From Anthoceros angustus (taxonomy: Eukaryota; Streptophyta; Anthocerotopsida; Anthocerotales; Anthocerotaceae), in contig MU008178.1 in assembly GCA_010909165.1 (NCBI GenBank), positions 446,369 through 510,368 on the forward strand: a stretch of DNA of 64,000 nt, written 5' to 3'. Within the stretch, counting starts at the first letter, position 1; each line of letters starts with the position of its first letter. This document shows positions 1 to 10,756 of this stretch, piece by piece. A program made the position numbers and the translations under genes. The notes under the pieces are model-generated. The model had not been told where the DNA came from, made no database searches, and saw only the letters and a list, made by a program, of their open reading frames with translations.

Positions 1-526
1 GCCGCCTACCATCCTATTCCTCCCTCCTATCTCCTTGCGGTGGGCACAGGAAGGTCACAGGTTCCGTCTATTGGTGGTCCAATCTCCCGTCAGCGTTTTG
101 CGCGCACCCAATCGGATGATCGCGGTGGGCCCTTCCTCTTCCGGAATCACAGCCGAGGTTGGGCTCGGCGGTGGCGCCGTTACCACGTCTTCCCCAGCCC
201 CGGTGGGTCCCCTCCGGTGAGACCGTGGCCTCCCCGGCGTAAGTCGGAGGGACTCCTCCTTGCTTCCCGAGTCCGGACCTCCTCCGTTGCTCTCAGGGGC
301 CTCTCGTCAGACTCTGCCGCCCTCCGGAGTTCCTCCGGCTCACACGTTCCGGTCGCTCGATCTTGGGCGGCTGCAGACACGGGTCCGTCCCCAAGCTCCG
401 GACCCCTTATCTCATGGACCTCATCGCTAGGCCTCATCTCACCCACCCACCCTTGTCTTGGGTCGGGTTGGTTTTCCTTCCGCGCCTTTCTGTGGCCCCC
501 ACCTCTATCCTCCCAAAGGTGTGGAC

Positions 527-960
527 TTACCCCGAGGTCCGTTGTATTGGCTGGCCCCGCCTCCTCCCGAGGCTCTTCTCCCTCGCCTCCAAACAGGCCA
601 CTAGGGTCCCCGTGCTGTCCCCATGTCCTTCATCCCCTTCTGAGCCTTCCGGGGGTCCGTCCGTTTGTAGCGGGCGCTGAGAGGCTTCCAATGCCTTAAG
701 GAGCTCAGCGTGGTAGTAGGCAAAATCCGAGTCAATTTGCTGGATTGCCTCTTCCACATGTGCCCGGAGCACCCGATACTCCTTCGCCATTGGTGCTCCG
801 GGAGCTGAGCGTGCTGTCCGGCTTGCTGGACCATCTCCCCTGCCAGGTTCGTTAGCTGGAGCCGGGCCGAATCTCGCGAGGCCACAAGGGACGCCTCGGT
901 CACCTCCTGCAACCGCCGCTGTTCACCGCCCAGCCTCCGCTGCTTCCGCCTCCGCCATAC
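527..960 (-). pseudogene. gag-like coiled-coil fragment, copy A
   Basis: On the minus strand an alpha-helical stretch (… VLRAHVEEAIQQIDSDFAY …) begins near 790 and is followed by Pro/Gly/Glu-rich low-complexity sequence. Just upstream (880-940) is a second helical stretch of the type TEASLVASRDSARLQL in a shifted frame. The same pair recurs at 17,580-17,830, and the 'EASL-AS-D' part recurs at 54,300-54,400. Conservation across three loci suggests a real ancestral protein, probably a gag-like or structural protein. No catalytic motif is visible, and frameshifts make this copy non-functional. Confidence 0.4.
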
Positions 961-1938
961 CCCGCCATAGCGCGGCGCTCCCTTCCGCCTTCCTTAATCG
1001 AAGCCTTCTTCTCGGCCCAGGCTCTCGCCTCCTGCTCATCCCGCCTTTAGCTCCGCCATCTCCTCTCCAGACGGCGGGGCAACTCGCCTGATTGCGTGTT
1101 TCCCTGTGTCCTTCTCCATTTCGGCGACGCCCCGCCTTGTTCCATCGCCTTACCTCCGTCCGCCAATGTAGCCGGAGCCGCTTATCTCTCGCTCGTGATC
1201 CGTGATCACGCCCCGCAGACCATTCCGCTAATGGTAACTTGAGCCGCAGCCTGTGGTCTCTTGCGGTCTTCCATCTCCGCCGTTGCTCCACCTCGCGCAT
1301 GGAGTCAGGAGATCCTCCATCTCCTTGTCGCGGGCTTCCTTCTCCTCGGCATGGCTGCCTGGCCCCGCCTCCGCCGCCTCCTCGCCTCCTTGTTCCATCG
1401 CCTCCTTGTTCCATCGCCTCCTCCACCGGCCGATCACGCCGATAGTGATCGCGGTCGGCCTTAGCAGCCCGCCTCCTCGCCGCCACTGGCTTCGCCACCA
1501 GGCCGGTCCACCGCCGCCCAGTCGCGAGCCTTCTGCGCGCTTCCGGGCCTCCTCTGCCTCTGTGCGCTACCCCTCTCGCTGCGGAGGTCTTGACCGCGCT
1601 TGGGCCTCTGTGCTGCTTGTTCACCCGGTGAAGGAATTTAGTCGTCTGTCGAATGGACGGACTTCCCTTCGGCCTCCGCTTCTTCGATGCGGCCGAGAGC
1701 TTCCGCCTCCTCGCCTCCCGGGGCCTCCAATTGCTCCCTCGGAGGAGCACCATGCGCCTCCTTGTGGCTTCCACTCGGGGTCTTCTCGTCCCGCAGAGAC
1801 CCTCAGCATACCGCCCATGACTGACCCGCCGTGTCTCTTCCACGGCCGCCACCGGTGAGGCCCCAAAAGTCCGTAGTGGGAGCGGCATCTCACGGTCCGC
1901 CAAGGACCTCCATACCGCAGTCCGAGCGAGTCCGACGG

Positions 1939-4130
1939 GTTCTCGGACCTAATCAGTCCCTTAGGTCCCGAGTGCCGAGGTCCCGAGCTCACCTCCTTGG
2001 CCCTCTTGGCCGCCAATTTTTATTCGCCTCTTCGCCCCGGGGCCTTGAGGTGAGGGGTTCGAGCCGACCCCTTGCCTCCGGCCGGGCGATGTGACTGCCC
2101 GTGGGTTGCCGCTGACCTCCTCGCCTTGAGGGGCTCTCGCCTCTTCTCACCGCCTCTTCACCGGGGTGGGCAAGGTGCACCCCGAGGTGCTGCGCTGGCG
2201 GGTGGCACTGCCTTCCGCCTCGGGTGCCCGGCGAGTTCGCTGGGCTCTCGCGGGTGGTCTGGCCGAGCCGGGCCGCCTCCTCGTCAGACCGGCCGCCCGG
2301 GCATTCAAGAGGAGGAAGCGGGGATATCTTCCACACTTCCCTAGGTGGTGAGGGGGTCCGCCTGCACGATGGAGTCCCAGATCCTCCCGCCGCCTCCTCC
2401 CGACCTGCTTGGCCCTAGGGGTCGGGCCTCTACCTCAGGCGCCTTTGCCCGCCTCGCCTCGTAGGGCCGCCAACCCTTCCCGAGCGCCCGCCTACCTCCC
2501 CATCCTTCAGAGGTCGAATGTCCCCATACATGGATCGGTATGGGGATAGTCCCGACGGAGGTGGCTTCGCCTCACCAGGGCCTCGCTGAACTCGCGAAGA
2601 TGATCCTTCCTCCTCGCCTTCTTGCCGCAAACGCATGCAGAACACTAATAAATTATCACCAAGGTGATCCACCTTGGTGAGCAAGTTCCAGTGGACAATG
2701 ATCCGCCACCGCCTCACCCTTCCGCCAGCAGTCCGACATCAACCAGGTTGTTGCTCCGGCTTCAAGATCGCCGCCGCCGCCTATCTTTCCCTCGCCTTGA
2801 GGGGCTCGGGACTCGCCCCCAACCTCCTCCTCCGTTGGGCGGTTGTAAGCCGCCTCAGACCTCCAAGGTCCACCTCCTGATCCTCCCGAGGTTCTTGGAC
2901 GAACCTCCTTGTTGGCCGCCAACATCTTCCGGCGAACTCCGGACCGGTGGCTTCAAATGTCCGAATGAGGCTGGAACACGTCTAAGTGCCACTCTTCGAC
3001 CAATCCTCCCGCCTCCTCCATACCCGATCGGGAGTGAGTCGGGGCTGGGTTCTCGGACCTAATCGGGTCCCTTAGGTCCAGTTGGAGTGGGGCTTCACCC
3101 TCCTTAGCCCTCTTGGCCAATTCCTTATTCGCCTCTTCGTCACAGGGCTCGGAGGGTGAGGGGTTCGGCTGACCTTGCCTCTCCCGGTCGGCGGCAGGGG
3201 CTCAGTTCTTGCCCGGTGACCTCCTCCTCCTTGAGCGTCCCTTTACGCCCTTCTCACGCCTCTTGACCTCTTGCCACTCAGGTGGGCAAACGAGCACCGT
3301 CAGGAGTCTTTGCGTTGGCGGGTGGCACCGTCTTCCTCTTGATTGCCGGCGAGTTCGTCGGGGCTCCTCTTGGGTGTGGGTGGTGGTGGGTGGCCGGGCG
3401 TCTCTGCCTTGCTTTCCGTGAGGCACCGAGAGGAGGAAGCGGGGATATCTTCCACACTTCCCTAGGTGGTGAGGGGTCCGTTCGAGTATGAGTCAGTATC
3501 CTTCGATCGTCCTCCTCCGGACCCGTTTGGCCCTAGGGGTCGGGCCTCTACCTCAGGCGCCTTTGCCCGCTTCTGGTAGGGCCGCCAACCCTTTCGGGCG
3601 CCGCTCTACCTCCCCATCCTTGAGGAGGTAATGTCCCCATACATGGATCGGGTATGGGGATAGTCCAGCAGTGGCTTCTCGCTCCTCGGCTTGTGGGCCT
3701 CTGGTGAACTGGCGAAGATGATCCTTCCCAGTCAGCCCTCTTGCTGCGCATGCGGGAACATTATTATCACCAAGGTGATCCACCTTGGTGAGCAAGTTCG
3801 ATGGACAATGATCAGACTCGCCTCACCCCTTGTCGGCCGGTGCATCAACCAACCGTTGGTTGTTGGCGTTCAGACTTGACATCGCGCCCTTCGCCTCTAT
3901 CTTTCCCTCTCGCCTTGAGGGGCTCGGGACTCGCCCTCCTCCCTGGGCGGTTGTAAGCCGCCTCGGGACCTCAAGGTCCACCTCACAGGATCCTCCGGAG
4001 GTTCTTGGACGAACCTCCTTGTTGGCCGCCAACATCTTCCCGGCGAACTCCGGACGGGGTGACAACTTGTCAATGTCGAACTGGAACACGTCTAAGTGCC
4101 ACTCTTGACCAATCCTCCCGCCTCCTCCGT
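1939..4130 (-). repeat. two direct tandem units of ~1.11 kb inside copy A
   Basis: Unit 1 is about 1,939-3,050 and unit 2 about 3,050-4,130. Shared landmarks are offset by 1,110-1,121 bp: 'GGAGGAAGCGGGGATATCTT' at 2,311 and 3,432, 'CAAGGTGATCCACCTTGGTG' at 2,660 and 3,771, and 'GTTCTTGGACGAACCTCCTT' at 2,891 and 4,001. On the minus strand each unit encodes the same two modules, one with KVDHLGDN and one with KMLAANKEVRPRTSGG. The palindromic core CCAAGGTGATCCACCTTGG is present in both. Units differ by many small indels. Confidence 0.8.
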
Positions 4131-4599
4131 TGGCCCAAAGTCCGGATAGCCGTTACAATGTTGCGCCTACCAGTTCCATGGCTCCCATACCTCCGCAGCC
4201 TTCTTGGGTCCCATCGCCTTCTTCTCCTTTCTTCGTAGCCGATTGTCCGAGATCGCTGGCACGATGCGCCTTCACGCTCACGCCCAACCCCCAACGTGAG
4301 CCGCCAAGATGCCTCGAGCGCTGAGAGATAGCGCCCGGGCGGGTTGCGGGCGAGCTGCGGTGTCTCGAGGTCGCCGCGAAATGACCTCCTCGTCGGCGCG
4401 CCGTTGGAAATAACGGGCGGGAGGTGCCTCTTCTGTCCGTAGCGCGGTGCATGGCCTCGACCTTACGCGCGCGTACTGCGGCCTTCTGTTGCCGCCGGTC
4501 GCGGGCGTGAATACCGCTATAACGGCCTGCAAGGCTACGGCCCGGCTCGCATGCCCGACCTCCACTGTGGCCCACGTGGCGCCGCTCGATCATCTTCAC

Positions 4600-5060
4600 G
4601 ACTCAACTTCTAAATTACTTTCCTGGCGTACTTATCTGTTTTGACCGAGGGTCGGACTTATCCGATACCCCGGCCCCAGGCTCGTCAGAGTGGTACCGGG
4701 TCCGCATTCCACTCCGGAGTCCGAGTATACTCCGAGCACAACCGAGCACCGTCGCGCTTATTCCTCCTTTTCCGCCTTATTTTACTCTTCGGACCTACGA
4801 AAAAAACAAAACCCCACTTATTTCCTAACCCCCAAGGGAAGTCCGTAGCCCACAACACACAAGTGCGTGCACCCAAGGTCAAGAAGGGCCTGGGAGCATG
4901 AACCCAAATGGTTCATGCCTCCTAGTGCATTCCTAGACGGTTCATCCAAAGAAAAAAAGAGCAAAAAGTCTAAAAAACCCAAAATCCCCCTAAAAAAAAT
5001 TACAAAAAAGTCCAGGTTTTTGATACAAGTGCGCGCACTTGCTCTAAAATTTTGACAATT
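4600..5060. other. AT-rich right tail of copy A with perfect palindrome
   Basis: Base composition switches abruptly from GC-rich to A-rich (A runs at 4,800-4,807, 4,950-5,010). The tail resembles 21,590-21,780 ('GAAAAAA-CAAAACC', 'GGTTCATCCA'), marking a shared element end. CAAGTGCGCGCACTTG at 5,026-5,041 is a perfect 16-nt palindrome. No coding evidence. Confidence 0.45.
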
Positions 5061-5455
5061 TTTTTCATTTTTTGTATTTTTTTTGATATTTTTGTTGTTT
5101 TAAAGGGGTTCCGACGCTTTTCAACCTTTTTGTGCAGCTCCCTAATGTGGATATGTTCTTATCTTTACTTAACCTCATCTTTTTCTAGTGGTTAAAACTT
5201 TGAACTAGTAGTGAGAACCTTTTGCATCTTTTGAATCTTGAGGCGTTTGGCGTGGCCTCCAAGTGCACCATGCCACTCTCATTCTCGCACTAGATGTGGA
5301 TCAAGAGTATCAGGCCAAAGAAGATATTATTGTCCCAATGTCTAAGGAACAAAGTCTCAAATTCCTTTGAGCGAGAGTATAGTCATAGGATTGACTAGTA
5401 TGAATGAAGTAGAAAGCAAACAAGTTTGCGCGCACTGCCCAAGAACAACTCTAAA
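5061..5455. other. AT-rich spacer, no gene seen
   Basis: T-rich sequence between copy A and the triplicated repeat. No reading frame, LTR motif or RNA gene that I can support. Confidence 0.5.
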
Positions 5456-6915
5456 TGTTTGTATCGTCCAACACCGCAATGATTGCGGATGTTGGAAGCT
5501 TAGATGTAAGGCGCCTGCATAAGTTTGCGCCACAATTTTGTGTCCATGGAAAAAAAGTCAACAAGAATGGGACTTTAGGTTTTTGCCACGTACTTGCAAT
5601 CTACAATCTCAAATAATGTGTATCAAAACAATCATTCAAAAGGTTGCGGGTAACGTGTCTGCAGAGAAATATCAAAAAGACTGATTATAGTGCGGATTTT
5701 TTCAAGTGCAAAAAGGGGTCCGGCCAAGTCCGTGTGCAAAAAGGGGTTTCAGGAGAAACCCCTTTCTACCGGCGCCCCCTGGCATCCAGGAACCTACACA
5801 CTCGCCAAACATAATACATGACCTAGGCGGAGGTTTTGTATATTTTGGATTACGGAAGATGGTTAAGGCTCAGTGGAAGAGGTGCTAGTCCAAGGCATCG
5901 GTTTGTTGTATGCGGTGGGTTTCATGGACTTCGCCTTCGCTTGTGGTATGGCGTGTTTGTATCGTCCAACACGGCAATGATTGCGGATGTTGGAAGCTAT
6001 TAGATGTAAGTGCGGCGCATAAGTTTGCCTTGAATTTTGTGTCGATTTGAAAAAAAGCGAAAGAATGGGACTTTAGGTTTTGCTTGCAATCTACAATCTC
6101 AAATAATGTGTATCAAAACAATCATTCAAAAGGTTGGGTAACATATGCGAAATATCAAAAAGGCGATTATAGTGCGGATTTTTCAAGTGCAAAAGTCCGG
6201 CCAAGTCCGTGTGCAAAAAGGGGTTTCAGGAGAAACCCCTTTCTACCGGCGCCCCCTGGCATCCAGGAACCTACACACTCGCCAAACATAATACATGACC
6301 TAGAAGCTGAGGTTTTGTATATTTTGGATTACGGAAGATGGTTAAGGTTTGTGTGAAGAGGTGCTAGTCCAAGGCATCGGTTTGTTGTATGCGGTGGGTT
6401 TCATGGACTTCGCCTTCGCTTGTGGTATGGCGTGTTTGTATCGTCCAACACGGCAATGATTGCGGATGTTGGAAGCTATTAGATGTAAGTGCGGCGCATA
6501 AGTTTTGCCTTGAATTTTGTGTCGATTTGAAAAAAAGCGAAAGAATGGGACTTTAGGTTTTGCTTGCAATCTACAATCTCAAATAATGTGTATCAAAACA
6601 ATCATTCAAAAGGTTGGGTAACATATGCGAAATATCAAAAAGGCGATTATAGTGCGGATTTTTCAAGTGCAAAAGTCGGCCAAGTCCGTGTGCAAAAGGG
6701 TTTCGGGGAGAAACCCTTTCTACCTGGCGCCCCGGCATCCAGGAACCTACACACTCGCCAAACATAATACATGACCTAGAAGCTGAGGTTTTGTATATTT
6801 TGGATTACGGAAGATGGTTAAGGTTTGTGTGAAGAGGTGCTAGTCCAAGGCATCGGTTTGTTGTATGCGGTGGGTTTCATGGATTCTGTCATCGCTTGTG
6901 GTATGGCAGAAGCGT
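5456..6915 (+). repeat. three tandem units of ~480-496 bp before the DUF7869-like gene
   Basis: The start 'GTGTTTGTATCGTCCAACAC' occurs near 5,456, 5,951 and 6,431, and a decayed fourth start ('GTGTTTGTATGTGTG') lies at 6,914, where the sequence runs on into the DUF7869-like pseudogene. Units 2 and 3 are nearly identical (period ~480). Unit 1 is longer and carries extra short insertions. Each unit contains the stretch 'GGAGAAACCC(C)TTTCTACC' and an open plus-strand frame with NNVYQNNHSKGWVTYAKYQ. I infer that part of the 5' region of the downstream element was tandemly amplified. Confidence 0.85.
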
Positions 6916-8730
6916 GTTTGTATGTGTGAAACTGGGAACGTGTTAAACTTGGAAGCATGTGAAACTTGGAACGTGTTTTGCGATGTAAAATATCAGCCGC
7001 TGGAGGCACACTGCACCGCAGGAGGAGCGGGAAAAATGGCAAAACACCGTGAAAAGAGTTGTGGAACCGGAGTACATGCTCCTCGCTATAGACTAATGGA
7101 CCAAGAAGACCGAGATTCCACACTTTGCGTTGGCCAAAGAATCTTGATGAGGACCGCTGTATCCGTGCACGAGGGTTGCATGATCCACAATTATACGACG
7201 CAAAGAAGAGTGTTTTGCACTATGCCAATTTGAGGAGCGATGAATCGACAATCGGGATTATTCAAGATGTTATTCTTAATTATAAAGGAGTGCTACCCAA
7301 AGTGCTCTATTTGCGACTTGACAACACTTGCCGGAAAACAAGAACCAGCTGTTGTTTGCGTATTTGAACATGCTAGTTGATATGGGAACTTTTCAGAAGG
7401 TGAAGGTTGGGTTCCTCCTAGTTGGGCACACTCACGACCAAATCGACTAGATGTTCTCCTGCTTTTCCAAAAGCTTGAAGCACAAGGAGGCACACACTCT
7501 TCCCGCGTTGTCAGACATACTGGTTCATGCATACACGCCTACACCGGAGATCAAAGTTTTGAAGGAGGTCCCGGACTTCAGGTCATATGTATGGCCGATT
7601 AGACAAGGCGATGGTCGCCAGCATATTCATCGGCGGTGAGAAAATTGAACAACTTATCTTTCCAAAGACCGCTTTAAAATCACCAGAGAAGACAAACCGC
7701 ACTGTGGTGTGATGAATTAGGAGCAAGCAATATTCGACATCGATGTATTGGGAAACCGAAGCGGTTGGAGTTTTGAAATTTGTCCCTCAACGACATAACA
7801 AGACGGGCCGGCCTCCGGCTCGAGACAAGAAAGGGACGTCGGCGGGGTTATCTCGACTAAGGAGTGGCACATTTGAGAGCGGTCTGGGAGCTGCGCCATA
7901 TGTGACGGGAAAGATATGGATGGTGGGAAGCATTCTGGTGGACCAAGAAGAAATCGCAATAATCGTGGAGAACAATATTGGGCTCGCACTAGAAGCCGTG
8001 GAAATGGTTCTCTCGAGCGAATCGAAGAAACAGACAACCACTCCAAGTTCCGATGAAGCTATCCTAGAGGCGTTGCTAAGAGAACTCCCCAACGGATATG
8101 TACTTGGGGCCTTACCAGCTTGGAAGGCAGCAGGAAATGGCACGCTTGCATGGAGATGTAAAAGACATAAAGGAAGGGATGTTCATCGCACCTTGTACCG
8201 CCGATACGCATAATCGGCCTTTCCGGATTGGGAAAGTTAATCGTGAGGTTGGATGTGGAAGAGCCTCATCGTTCACCGGGGACCGAGCACAGATGCATAT
8301 GAAGTATACGTGGAAGAATATGTGATTCGGACCCATCCACCGAGACACCGGGATTGGAAGGAAAAAGGGTGGGAAGGCAAATTTCAAGAATGTTCAAGAA
8401 GTCTTCATCAATAAAACCGCATCTTGTATTATGGGTTCGGTTTGAATTCCGTAAACATCTCTATTCCATTGACAAAAAGCGATCGTGATAAGTTGAATGA
8501 ATTATGGGGCTTCATCGAGCCACCACCCAAAGTGCACAAGATAGTGACGAAGACGGTGAGGACATCGGGCCCTTGGACATGGAAGGTGTCAATTCGGGAG
8601 ATGAGTGAAAAGATGTATGAAGTGGAGGCAATGTTGGACATCGGTAGACAAGAGGGTTTACTCTCCGATCGTTCCCGCCAAGTGTTAGGGTCAAAGTGGG
8701 GAGCTCGCGTTAGTGATAGGGAATGACCTT
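6865..8730 (+). pseudogene. transposon-derived DUF7869-like protein, frameshifted
   Basis: A plus-strand gene split over at least four frames. Around 7,290-7,560 it carries the signature of a family of element-derived eukaryotic proteins that I recall as DUF7869: L-x-LDNT, ENKN, FAYLNMLVDMGTFQKVKVGF, LLVGHTHDQID and MFSCFSKSL. The HTHDQID block ends in an in-frame TAG where family members have Gln or another residue. Downstream (7,743-8,300) frames contain GTFESGLGAAPYV, then TKSDRDKLNELWGF near 8,470. A diverged homologue lies on the minus strand at 60,960-62,030 and 63,050-64,000. Function is unknown. The Asp/His-rich core is compatible with a nuclease-like fold, but that is inference. The family name is from memory and needs a profile search. 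Confidence 0.6.
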
Positions 8731-8803
8731 TTTGGTGCTATCATTCGGTGAGTGGAAGTTGAAGTAGGAGTCACTTCTCGGCCGTAGGATTCGCGACATG
8801 GAC

Positions 8804-8832
8804 AAATGGCGGGCGCGCCGCGCCCGCCATTT
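8804..8832. other. 12-bp GC-rich hairpin
   Basis: AAATGGCGGGCG (8,804-8,815), a 5-nt loop, then its exact complement CGCCCGCCATTT (8,821-8,832), followed by further T residues. It sits just after the last recognisable part of the DUF7869-like pseudogene and may be a 3' structural feature of that element. Confidence 0.6.
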
Positions 8833-8839
8833 TTCACCA

Positions 8840-9390
8840 TCCTCTAGTAGCATGGAAACCCCTTTTCCGCACTGGGCCCTATGCATTGTACATTTTGTTC
8901 GCCGACAATATGAAAACCCATCCGTACACGCATAAATCCTACATCGTGGAACTGATAGTTCGTCGCCCACCGGCGCCACGGCGCTTGCCAAAAACAAAAG
9001 ACTATGGGTTACGGGCGGACGGTTCGGAAAGAAGCACCATTCTTTTCCAATGATGACTATGAAGATTGCCTACAATGTCTTCAAAAGACCTTGTTTATTT
9101 TAGATCAGACTCAACAACTGCTCCCTTTTAGTCCTTCCGGTACTTATGGTAAGCAATCATGGGTCGTATTTTGCCAAATTCGATGGCGAACTCGCTAACC
9201 CCTTTGTGTGATGGAGACACTGCTCCGGACGTCATTTCCATCCATTATGCACCCTTATTTTTAGGCTTTTTTGGAGCGATGTTGCCCAAAGGAACTGCAT
9301 GCAACCCATCCAAAACCCCCTTCCGACCATATTTGGATGAAAACCCCCTTAGTGTATATTAACCCCCTTCAAGGATTATCATGTTATCTG
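8840..9390. other. unassigned spacer
   Basis: Non-coding looking sequence between the DUF7869-like pseudogene and repeat R. Short open frames here have no recognisable domain. Confidence 0.4.
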
Positions 9391-9396
9391 CTTTGT

Positions 9397-10290
9397 GATT
9401 GGGCATCGACATTTCTGCTGTTTGGGCAGATGTTGAATAATTTTCTCGGCTGAGATGTGTTGTTTAGATTCTCATCACGTTCTGTGACTTGGCAACCCAG
9501 CTGAAGGCATTGAGATTATCGTCAAGCGTCCTGCACAACTGTCTATACCTGAATTTCACAAATCCTTCCAATGTACGTAATGTAGGCACGGCTGTGTTTG
9601 ACCCTTCGGTTATATGTATCCGTGGGCGAGTATATAAATAAACAGAGAGAGATGACCTAGCCATTTACTCTCATTCATAGAGTCATCCAAATACAACGCC
9701 AACAATTTAAACGTTTAAACAGTAGCATCCCTGCACAGTGGTCAGCACAAAGCAACCAAAGACCGCAGGAATAGTAGCAACACATACACATTGATCACTA
9801 ATTGATTCCCCTTGCTCTCCCTTCAACATGCAATTGCTGCCCGTAGCTTTTTCGTCCAGCCTAGGCAGAAAGATAGTCATTCATTCAGTTCCCAAGGGGC
9901 AATCCCGTCAACACATCCTTGTCTCGCAAAGCAGCTGTGAAAATTAGCTCACGTCTCCAAACAGGGGTTTGAAATGGCCTTACCCCACAAGAGCAAAAAG
10001 TTTGTCACTTATTAACACGACTGCTTTTGCATGACGTGCTGTAGGTGGGCTGCACGAGCCCCGTTGTGAGATGATAGTGCTTTTGTCAGTAGATTGTGAT
10101 ATGTTATTCAGGCACAAGAGTGTTGCGTGCTTGATGCTCACTGTGCTGACTTTATTCGAGGGGAGCCCTTGAGGCAGCAGAGAAATGGAGCTGCTCACCC
10201 TGCTTTGCTTTATGGGCCAAGTGGGAGATGAGGTGGTGCGGCTACGGGCCATCCCACAAAAATAAACGAATATGAGAAGCAGGCATTGCA
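9397..10290 (+). repeat. low-copy repeat R, unit 1
   Basis: Matches scattered blocks of 33,174-35,570. Block X: 9,397-9,445 with 35,206-35,255 ('GTGATTGG-CATC-ACATTTCT'). Block Y: 9,530-9,960 with 33,174-33,640 ('CATTGCTGCCC', 'GCTCACGTCTCC'). Block Z: 10,030-10,270 with 35,300-35,540 ('GCGTGCTTGATGCTCACTGTGC' type sequence). A segment at 9,486-9,535 ('GGCAACCCAG … CTGCACAACTG') also matches 10,435-10,495. Minus-strand frames of Z in both copies share SRTT-SP-WP-KQSRV-SSI, but no known domain. Confidence 0.7.
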
Positions 10291-10495
10291 CAAGTTGACA
10301 TGAGTCCTTGTGTGAGGCTCAGCCTGGCTTTGCAAGAGAATTCATGAATTCTTGCTTTGCTCCGATGTTTTGAATCGTTTCTCAACTTAAGGGCAGCGAG
10401 GGAATAGCCATGATGTTCACAACGATATCACACGTTCGCAGCCTGGCAACCTAGTCCAAGGCCTTGAGATACTTGTCTTACCTTCTGCACAGCTG
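10291..10495 (+). repeat. repeat R, unit 2, left part (interrupted by retrotransposon)
   Basis: The sequence 'GGCAACCTAG … CTTCTGCACAGCTG' at 10,435-10,495 aligns with unit 1 at 9,486-9,535. The continuation expected from unit 1 is found at 33,174, beyond the LTR pair, so the 22.7-kb block was inserted here. Confidence 0.65.
10491..10495. repeat. left target-site duplication AGCTG
   Basis: AGCTG directly left of the left LTR; the same five bases lie directly right of the right LTR at 33,174-33,178. Five base pairs is the usual Copia length. Confidence 0.65.
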
Positions 10496-10747
10496 TAAAG
10501 CGGTCACATATTACTGGCAACGCATAGAATGGAGGTGTTTACTGATACATGAGAGCTTGTTCTTATACTGTATAGAGTTGGTTCTTCAACCGTTCACACG
10601 GTTATGACGCATAACTACATGCCCATCTCGCAACTAATCACTTATGGGTGTATGCACAAAATGTGCCCTAAAGTATGTATGCTGGCATGGCCTAGAACCC
10701 CAACGCTAAACGTTGATCCATGTCAGACACTCTGCTGTTCTCCAACA
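10496..10747 (-). repeat. 3' LTR of the 22.7-kb element
   Basis: Begins TGTTGGAGAACAG on the minus strand (right edge) and ends CCGCTTTA (left edge). It contains an A/T-rich region and pairs with 32,927-33,173. The outer end is TA or TG rather than a clean CA, perhaps by mutation. Confidence 0.75.
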
Positions 10748-10756
10748 CTCCCCTTC
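10748..10756 (-). promoter_or_regulatory. polypurine tract of the 22.7-kb element
   Basis: GAAGGGGAG on the minus strand directly abuts the LTR start TGTTGGAG, the normal layout for plus-strand DNA priming. Confidence 0.75.

Larger units (their letters stand above)
1..5060 (-). mobile_element. GC-rich gag-like repeat element, copy A (left end cut by window)
   Basis: This stretch is very rich in CCTCC/GCCTCC on the plus strand, so the minus strand encodes Glu/Arg/Gly-rich frames broken by many indels. It matches 16,980-21,780 block by block in the same order: the coiled-coil segment near 690-790 pairs with 17,590-17,710, the 'AAGGTGATCCACCTTGG' block at 2,661 pairs with 19,579, and the 'TTCTTGGA-CGAACCTCCTTGTTGG' type block at 2,893 pairs with 19,817. 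Both copies end on the right in a short AT-rich tail with poly-A runs (4,800-5,060 and 21,600-21,780). I infer a gag-like region of an LTR-type element read right to left. I see no RT, integrase or clear LTR here, so the class is unproven. Confidence 0.5.

Noticed and set aside
40-699. Long plus-strand open frame, Pro/Ser-rich
   Set aside because: It is the antisense shadow of a GC-rich minus-strand repeat, starts at GTG, and has no domain or splice structure.
923-1903. 326-codon Arg/Gly/Glu-rich minus-strand frame
   Set aside because: Low complexity driven by GCCTCC repeats; not conserved in frame in copy B, so not annotated as a real protein.
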